A DNA stretch of 8,666 nt from assembly GCA_025774205.1 (NCBI GenBank), contig JALGWK010000038.1:1-8666 (forward strand). Reading direction: 5' to 3'. Under the pieces are notes generated by a model. The model made no database searches and was not told the DNA's origin. It saw only the letters and a program-made list of their open reading frames with translations. This document shows, one piece after another, positions 5,126 through 8,666 of this stretch; position 1 is the first letter of the stretch, and every line of letters begins with the position of its first letter. The position numbers and the translations under genes are program-made. Source of the stretch: a bacterium (GTDB lineage: Bacteria > Blakebacterota > Blakebacteria > Blakebacterales > Blakebacteraceae).

Positions 5126-6486
5126 GACAACTCTCTGTCTTTCTCCTCCGTCTCAGCCGCCGCGATCCGCTTTCGGAAAAACAGGTGGTATACCGGTACC
5201 CCGAGAGCAGCGAACACGAGTCCAAGGCCAGATTCCAGCGGTTTCTGGATGAGACTGTTCCCGAGCATGACGACCGCGACGAGGATGAACGCCAGCGGCA
5301 CCCAGGGGTAACCGGGCGTGGAGTATGGTCGCGGCTTGTCGGGGAGCCGTTTCCGGAAAACGAAGAGAGCCACGGTGGAGAGGACGAAGAAGAGCCAGGT
5401 CGTGAAGATGAAGTAGTTAAGCAGCTTTTCGAAATCAAAACCCATCACCAGGACGGCGGCCCACACGCCCTGCACCACGACCGCGTTCGCGGGAGTCCGG
5501 AATTTCGGATGGACCCGCCCGGTCCAGCGGAAGAAGTACCCGTCGGCTCCCATCTGATAGAATACCCGTGGGCCGAGCATGATCGATCCGTTGGCTCCAC
5601 CGGTGATGGAGATCAGGATGGCGATTGTGACGAGGGTCGCGCCGCCGGGTCCCAGGAGGATTCTGGCACTGTCCGCCGCAACCCGGTCGGAGGCCATCAT
5701 CTGGTCCATCGGGACGGTAATGATGAAGACGATGTTTACGGCGATGTAGATGACGATCACCGCCACGGTGCTGAGCAGGATTGCCCGCGGAATTGAACGG
5801 CCGGGGTCCTTCACCTCACCCGCCATGTAACAGATGTCCGCCCAGCCGTCATAGGTCCACAGGATCGCGGCCAGAGCGATCCCCATGGCGCTGAGCATCC
5901 CCAGGTTGAATCCCCCCCCGCCTCCGGAGGTGAGCAGCGACCAGTCAGAGGCGCCGCTGGTCAGACCGAGGACGATCAGCCCGGAGATGAGCAGGACCTT
6001 CAGCGCGGTGAGGAAGTTCTGGATATTGCTGCCGAGTCTGACGCCGCGGTAATGGATCGAGGAGAGGAGGATGATGACCACGATGGCCACAAGCTTGATC
6101 CCCAGGGGGGAGAGGGGAACGAGTTCACCGAAATAGATGGCGACCCCGGTGGTGATGGTCGCGATCGCCCCCGGCTTGATGACGAGCAGAAAGAGCCAGC
6201 CGAAGATGAAGCTCATGAGCGGGCCGAAGGCCTCTTTCAGAAAGATATAGATTCCCCCGGTCGCCGGCATGAAGCTGGTCAGCTCGGCGAAAATAAGCGC
6301 TCCCATCAGGCAGAGCAGTCCGCCGACAATCCAGGTGAGGAGGATAAGTCCCGGGCTCGGGATGTTCCGCGCCACCACGCCGGGCGTGATGAAAATGCCT
6401 GAGCCGATGATCGTCCCGATGATGATCGCGGTCGCGTCGATCCAGCTCAGCTGCCTCCGGAGTCCGCCTCCACTGCTCTCGTCCAT
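5122..6486 (-). CDS. APC-superfamily amino-acid permease (LAT/SteT-like exchanger)
   Basis: This is a 454-residue inner-membrane transporter with about 12 hydrophobic segments, the usual length for APC permeases. The TM1 motif GTIIGSGIFITPG (24-36) contains the GSGIF loop that binds the amino-acid backbone. WTYDGWADICYMAGEVKDP (210-228) in TM6 and the following loop, with ENVKNP-like sequence plus SIPRAI, is characteristic of the LAT/APC branch. RPYSTPGYPWVP (386-397) is the common late-loop motif. Likely role: uptake or exchange of amino acids; which one is not readable. It begins a minus-strand operon with the outer-membrane barrel and the 3437-4051 protein. ATG at 6484-6486 has GAGGTGAT upstream. 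A Gly run (SGGGGGF, 187-193) is coded partly by an eight-base G tract (C on the plus strand, 5912-5919), a possible slippage point. Confidence 0.92.
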   Translation of the reverse strand: MDESSGGGLRRQLSWIDATAIIIGTIIGSGIFITPGVVARNIPSPGLILLTWIVGGLLCLMGALIFAELTSFMPATGGIYIFLKEAFGPLMSFIFGWLFLLVIKPGAIATITTGVAIYFGELVPLSPLGIKLVAIVVIILLSSIHYRGVRLGSNIQNFLTALKVLLISGLIVLGLTSGASDWSLLTSGGGGGFNLGMLSAMGIALAAILWTYDGWADICYMAGEVKDPGRSIPRAILLSTVAVIVIYIAVNIVFIITVPMDQMMASDRVAADSARILLGPGGATLVTIAILISITGGANGSIMLGPRVFYQMGADGYFFRWTGRVHPKFRTPANAVVVQGVWAAVLVMGFDFEKLLNYFIFTTWLFFVLSTVALFVFRKRLPDKPRPYSTPGYPWVPLAFILVAVVMLGNSLIQKPLESGLGLVFAALGVPVYHLFFRKRIAAAETEEKDRELS

Positions 6487-6557
6487 CCATCACCTCGTTT
6501 CCGGTTCCCTCAACGATAACTCCTCCCGGCGACGTCCGAAAGCCTGCCCCGGTTTCC

Positions 6558-6586
6558 TTGACATGTTTCCGGCGGGCTCATTAAGG
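6558..6586 (+). promoter_or_regulatory. Candidate sigma70-type promoter of the acylphosphatase gene
   Basis: A perfect -35 box TTGACA (6558-6563) is followed by a 17-base spacer and TTAAGG (6581-6586), a weak -10. Transcription would begin at about 6592, 65 bases before the ATG. It lies in the divergent gap (6487-6656) between the permease operon and acylphosphatase. I could not pick out an equally good promoter for the permease in the opposite direction. Confidence 0.4.
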
Positions 6587-6656
6587 TCAGCAGAAGGTCT
6601 GTCCATCCGGGATATCAAGGTCAGATGGTCGGGCGAGTGGAGAAAGGAACCATGTC

Positions 6657-6953
6657 ATGTCAGATACCCGGACCGATCGGGTTCGCCATCATGCCGTTGT
6701 CTCCGGCAGGGTTCAGGGGGTCGGTTTCCGCTGGCACTGTCAGCGGGCGGCCGGTGCCAGGGAATTGACCGGTTGGGTGCGGAACATGAATGATGGCCGG
6801 GTGGAGCTGGAAGTGGAAGGACCGGCCACGCTGATTACTGCCTTTCTCGGCGACGTCGAACGGGGTCCCGCCGGCGCGCGGGTGACAGGTCTGGTTGCAA
6901 ACGAGGTCCCGCTCGCGGATGATGACGGCTTCCGCATCCGATTCGACGCCTGA
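6657..6953 (+). CDS. acyP: Acylphosphatase
   Basis: This 98-residue protein hydrolyses acyl phosphates such as acetyl or carbamoyl phosphate and 1,3-bisphosphoglycerate to the carboxylate and phosphate in the cytoplasm. It shows the family's phosphate-binding loop GRVQGVGFR (17-25) with catalytic Arg25, and GWVRNMNDGRVELEVEG (39-55) with catalytic Asn43. The length matches the usual 90-100 residues and the C-terminus ends on the expected final strand (GFRIRFDA). I chose ATG 6657 because AAGGA lies eight bases upstream; an ATG at 6652 is in another frame. It appears to be a single-gene unit with its own promoter, and its stop lies within a 19-base imperfect tandem duplication (6948-6985). Confidence 0.95.
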   Translation: MSDTRTDRVRHHAVVSGRVQGVGFRWHCQRAAGARELTGWVRNMNDGRVELEVEGPATLITAFLGDVERGPAGARVTGLVANEVPLADDDGFRIRFDA

Positions 6954-6985
6954 AGCGATGAACGATGCCTGAAGTGATAAACGAC
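6948..6985. repeat. Imperfect 19-bp tandem duplication spanning the acyP stop
   Basis: Two adjacent 19-base units (6948-6966 and 6967-6985), both beginning GCCTGAAG, match at 16 of 19 positions. The first contains the last codon and stop of acyP, so the second repeats the gene's end without function. The three differences imply the duplication is not brand new. Confidence 0.75.
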
Positions 6986-7010
6986 AACACCCCCGAGACG
7001 TCATACAGTA

Positions 7011-7034
7011 GGATCACCCGGCAGGATCACCCGG
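7011..7034. repeat. Direct repeat GGATCACCCGG, 13-bp period
   Basis: GGATCACCCGG occurs exactly at 7011-7021 and 7024-7034, separated by CA. It lies between acyP and the downstream secreted-protein gene. It may be a slippage product or a pair of protein-binding half-sites; its position about 50 bases upstream of a CATAAT -10 box would allow the latter. Confidence 0.6.
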
Positions 7035-7061
7035 AGCACGGGAAGAAGAAATTGTTCGAAG

Positions 7062-7089
7062 CTGGACACTGCTCCGGAGGTACCATAAT
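7062..7089 (+). promoter_or_regulatory. Candidate promoter of the SH3-like/SmpA-like protein gene
   Basis: CATAAT (7084-7089) matches the -10 consensus at five of six positions. The paired -35, CTGGAC (7062-7067), is weak at 16-base spacing. Transcription would start at about 7096, 84 bases before the chosen ATG. Confidence 0.35.
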
Positions 7090-7179
7090 TTAGAAGGTCG
7101 TCATGTGGACTGAGCCGACTCCGGCCAACCCATCTGCGGAAGGGTGTCGGGCGGCAGAATCTTCGAGGAGAATCCCGGA

Positions 7180-7800
7180 ATGAAGCACCGAATTGGAATC
7201 GCCTTTGCTGGTGCGGCAACGCTGGTGATGCTGGCAGGACTCTTTTCCTTCCCCACCCAGGTCAGGGCCCAGGAGCAGGATGACGCCGGTGTCCAGAAGA
7301 TGTGGGTCGTTCCCCGCGGGACAGTACTCATCCTGCGGCTCTACGACGAACCCAACCCCCTCGGCAAAACCCAGAAGATTGTCCCGGCCGGTCAGACGGT
7401 CGAGGTCGAGACAGCCGGGATGCACAACAAGTACTGGTACAAGACCACCGAAGGTTTCTACGCGCACTTCTACTACCTCACCGATGTCGATCCGGCCCAC
7501 GATCCCGAGGCGGAACGGAACGCGATGAATGATGAGATGCGCGCCCGGGAGGACGAGCTCCTTAAAAGATACAACAACATCCGCCTGGTGCAGACTATCA
7601 TGGCCCAGAAGACCGAGATCGGGATGGAAATGAGAGTGGTCATGGACTCCTGGGGTAGTCCTGATGATACGATAACCATCCCCGGCACCATGGGCGACAC
7701 CTGGTCCTGGATCTACTACACCCCGCCAACCGGATTCAAGCGGACGGTCATCAAGTTCGATACGACCAAGCGGGTGATCAGTATTCAGGTCGACAAGTAG
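7180..7800 (+). CDS. Secreted periplasmic protein with SH3-like and SmpA/OmlA (BamE)-like domains
   Basis: This 206-residue protein begins with a signal peptide (MKHRIG, hydrophobic 8-23, cleavage probably after VRA before QEQ at about residue 31). The first domain (about 40-100) has SH3b-like short strands: VVPRGTVLILRLYDEP, VPAGQTVEVET and KYWYKTTEGFYAHFYYL. A charged helical linker follows (about 108-135, DPEAERNAMNDEMRAREDELL). The end resembles SmpA/OmlA domains: IGMEMRVVMDSWGSPDD fits the family pattern of a GM.., V helix then WGxPD, followed by WSWIYY and a final strand VIKFDTTKRVISIQV. A lipid-attachment Cys is absent, so it is soluble or otherwise held. I prefer ATG 7180 with GAGGAG nine bases upstream over GTG 7144. 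A role in envelope maintenance is inferred. A strong terminator follows. Confidence 0.8.
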   Translation: MKHRIGIAFAGAATLVMLAGLFSFPTQVRAQEQDDAGVQKMWVVPRGTVLILRLYDEPNPLGKTQKIVPAGQTVEVETAGMHNKYWYKTTEGFYAHFYYLTDVDPAHDPEAERNAMNDEMRAREDELLKRYNNIRLVQTIMAQKTEIGMEMRVVMDSWGSPDDTITIPGTMGDTWSWIYYTPPTGFKRTVIKFDTTKRVISIQVDK

Positions 7801-7839
7801 ACCTGACATTCCATACCCGGCCATCCGGGGCTTCTCAAG

Positions 7840-7871
7840 CCCGTCCGCTCATCGAGCGGGCGGGTTTTTTT
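7840..7871 (+). terminator. Rho-independent terminator
   Basis: CCCGTCCGCTC (7840-7850) pairs with GAGCGGGCGGG (7854-7864) over 11 positions with one T-G wobble, closed by an ATC loop and followed by seven T (7865-7871). It ends transcription of the SH3-like/SmpA-like gene 40 bases after its stop and isolates it from the downstream promoter. Confidence 0.93.
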
Positions 7872-7904
7872 AAATTCAACCCCTCCCGCTGTGCACAGAC
7901 CGCT

Positions 7905-7941
7905 TTACCCGTTGTTGATGGGTAACCCCTCTCCCTATAAT
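7905..7941 (+). promoter_or_regulatory. Promoter of the small-protein/ferredoxin operon, with overlapping inverted repeat
   Basis: A perfect -10 box TATAAT lies at 7936-7941. Possible -35 boxes are TTGTTG (7912-7917, 18-base spacer) and TTGATG (7915-7920, 15-base spacer). An inverted repeat TTACCC (7905-7910)/GGGTAA (7920-7925) brackets the -35 region with nine bases between, a good position for an operator. A start at about 7948 gives a leader of about 57 bases. That leader contains a small hairpin, CCGAC (7946-7950)/GTCGG (7959-7963). Confidence 0.65.
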
Positions 7942-8004
7942 GCGTCCGACCGGAACCTGTCGGCAGTCGCGTCAGGAGTGGGAATTCTAACGGGAGAGAG
8001 GTAG

Positions 8005-8190
8005 ATGCCGGGCCTGCAGAAATTCAAGGTATTCGCCAATGCCAGTGTTGTCGGTCTGGAGAAGGAGCTGAACAACTGGTTACGGAGCACAACTCCAACC
8101 CCCGACGTGAAACATACCCAGATGACAGGTTGGGGGATCGGTGACGGCATAGGCGAATATATGGTCGTCTGCATCATCCAGTATGAGTAG
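8005..8190 (+). CDS. Small uncharacterised protein (61 aa)
   Basis: This short protein has the pattern strand-helix-strand-strand: LQKFKVFANAS (4-14), VVGLEKELNNWLRST (15-29), VKHTQMTGWG (35-44) and YMVVCIIQYE (52-61). The layout KVF...LEKELNNWL...VxIxYE recalls small Cse60/DUF2758-like proteins, but I cannot confirm this. The start ATG 8005 has GGGAG eight bases upstream and follows a good promoter, so expression is likely. It is the first gene of a set with another small protein and a KorD-like ferredoxin; a role beside that oxidoreductase is inferred from position only. Confidence 0.7.
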   Translation: MPGLQKFKVFANASVVGLEKELNNWLRSTTPTPDVKHTQMTGWGIGDGIGEYMVVCIIQYE

Positions 8191-8200
8191 GAAGCGGATT

Positions 8201-8422
8201 ATGCGAAATGAAGAGGAGATCAAGGATCAGCTGAGCGAGGTCAGAAAATCCCTCGAGGAAGCCACCATGAGCATGAGTCAGGGGAAGATCGAGACCATCG
8301 ACTTCTCCGGGATTGCCACTGCCGTCGGTGTCATCCAGACCCTTGAATGGGTGCTCGGAGATATGGATGTTCTGACTATTGAACTCAGTCATCCCCTCCG
8401 TCGTCCACTCGAAGATATCTGA
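8201..8422 (+). CDS. Small uncharacterised protein (73 aa)
   Basis: This acidic, mostly helical small protein has no recognised domain. An N-terminal charged helix (MRNEEEIKDQLSEVRKSLEEA, residues 1-21, could form a coiled coil) is followed by a second helix ending IQTLEWVLGD (45-54). I chose ATG 8201 because AGGAAG lies six bases upstream. ATG 8183, in the same frame, would overlap the previous gene by eight bases and has no ribosome binding site. It begins ten bases after the previous stop and ends 20 bases before the ferredoxin start, so the three genes form an operon. Confidence 0.68.
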   Translation: MRNEEEIKDQLSEVRKSLEEATMSMSQGKIETIDFSGIATAVGVIQTLEWVLGDMDVLTIELSHPLRRPLEDI

Positions 8423-8442
8423 AAATCGAACGGAGCGTCCGG

Positions 8443-8666
8443 ATGACCGATCGCAAGACAAATGTACCCCGCAAGTGGGATGTGGTGGTCATCCCCGGGT
8501 ACTGCAAGAACTGCACCCTCTGTGTGGAGGTATGTCCCACCAACGTCCTGAAAATGAATGAGTACAATCAGATCGCCGAGGTCGTGGACCTCGATGTCTG
8601 CACCGGCTGCATCCTCTGCGAGATGCTCTGCCCCGACTTCGCCATCGAGGTCAGGGAACTGAACGC
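8443..8666 (+). CDS. Second KorD-like 2x[4Fe-4S] ferredoxin (cut by window edge)
   Basis: Seventy-four residues are visible. Two complete CxxCxxCxxxCP clusters are present: Cys21/24/27/31 (CKNCTLCVEVCP) and Cys53/56/59/63 (CTGCILCEMLCP), followed by DFAIEV. The CPDFAI after the second cluster is shared with the korD at 1222-1560, but the N-terminus and linker differ, so this is a paralogue rather than a recent copy. It is probably the delta subunit of a second 2-oxoacid:ferredoxin oxidoreductase whose alpha and beta genes would lie to the right, outside the window. ATG 8443 has GGAG seven bases upstream. Other dicluster ferredoxins have the same Cys spacing, so the complex is inferred from resemblance to KorD. 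Confidence 0.87.
   Translation, partial: MTDRKTNVPRKWDVVVIPGYCKNCTLCVEVCPTNVLKMNEYNQIAEVVDLDVCTGCILCEMLCPDFAIEVRELN

Noticed and set aside
5185-5796. Plus-strand open frame, rich in Glu/Asp/Arg/Gly, opposite the permease
   Set aside because: Its composition is the typical antisense mirror of a hydrophobic membrane protein; the minus strand clearly codes an APC permease.
6948-7034. CRISPR-like repeat array
   Set aside because: Only two copies of each short unit, adjacent or 2 bases apart, with no spacers of regular length and no cas genes.
7090-7824. Minus-strand open frame (244 codons) opposite the SH3-like/SmpA-like gene
   Set aside because: The plus strand has a signal peptide, a ribosome binding site and a terminator directly after its stop; the antisense frame reaches into the terminator side with no such signals.

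Overview
The window (8,666 bases, GC-rich) reads as dense bacterial chromosome from a diderm with anaerobic or microaerobic metabolism. A predicted outer-membrane beta-barrel with a signal peptide and a C-terminal Phe indicates two membranes. Subunits of a ferredoxin-dependent 2-oxoacid oxidoreductase indicate low-potential electron metabolism. I see no phage, IS, CRISPR, tRNA or rRNA. A species cannot be named from this. An uncultivated lineage of the FCB type is a guess only.

Left, minus strand (1-2153): a MarR-type regulator, then korD (2x[4Fe-4S] ferredoxin), korA and korB (cut by the window edge). Every junction is a stop/start overlap (TGATG, GTGA, ATGA). A perfect 19-bp palindrome at 2241-2259 upstream of the regulator is the likely operator. 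The regulator carries four extra C-terminal cysteines, so a metal- or Fe-S-sensing autoregulator of the operon is plausible. korA is broken into two reading frames at 902-905. The conserved RGGPSTG-type substrate-binding segment, about 23 residues, is missing at the break.

Middle (2154-6656): a 331-base divergent gap leads to a plus-strand membrane-anchored diguanylate cyclase (GGDEF with I-site). Facing it is a minus-strand three-gene operon: an APC-family amino-acid permease, an outer-membrane porin-like barrel (ATGA overlap), and an unrecognised cytoplasmic helical/winged-helix-like protein. The permease and barrel together suggest uptake or exchange of amino acids or peptides across both membranes.

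Right, plus strand (6657-8666): acylphosphatase, then a secreted SH3-like plus SmpA/OmlA(BamE)-like protein closed by a strong rho-independent terminator. After it, a clear TATAAT promoter drives two small unrecognised proteins and a second KorD-like ferredoxin that runs off the window. The window therefore holds one Kor-type operon leaving at its left edge and probably the beginning of a second at its right edge. The second may be an intact paralogue that compensates for the damaged korA.
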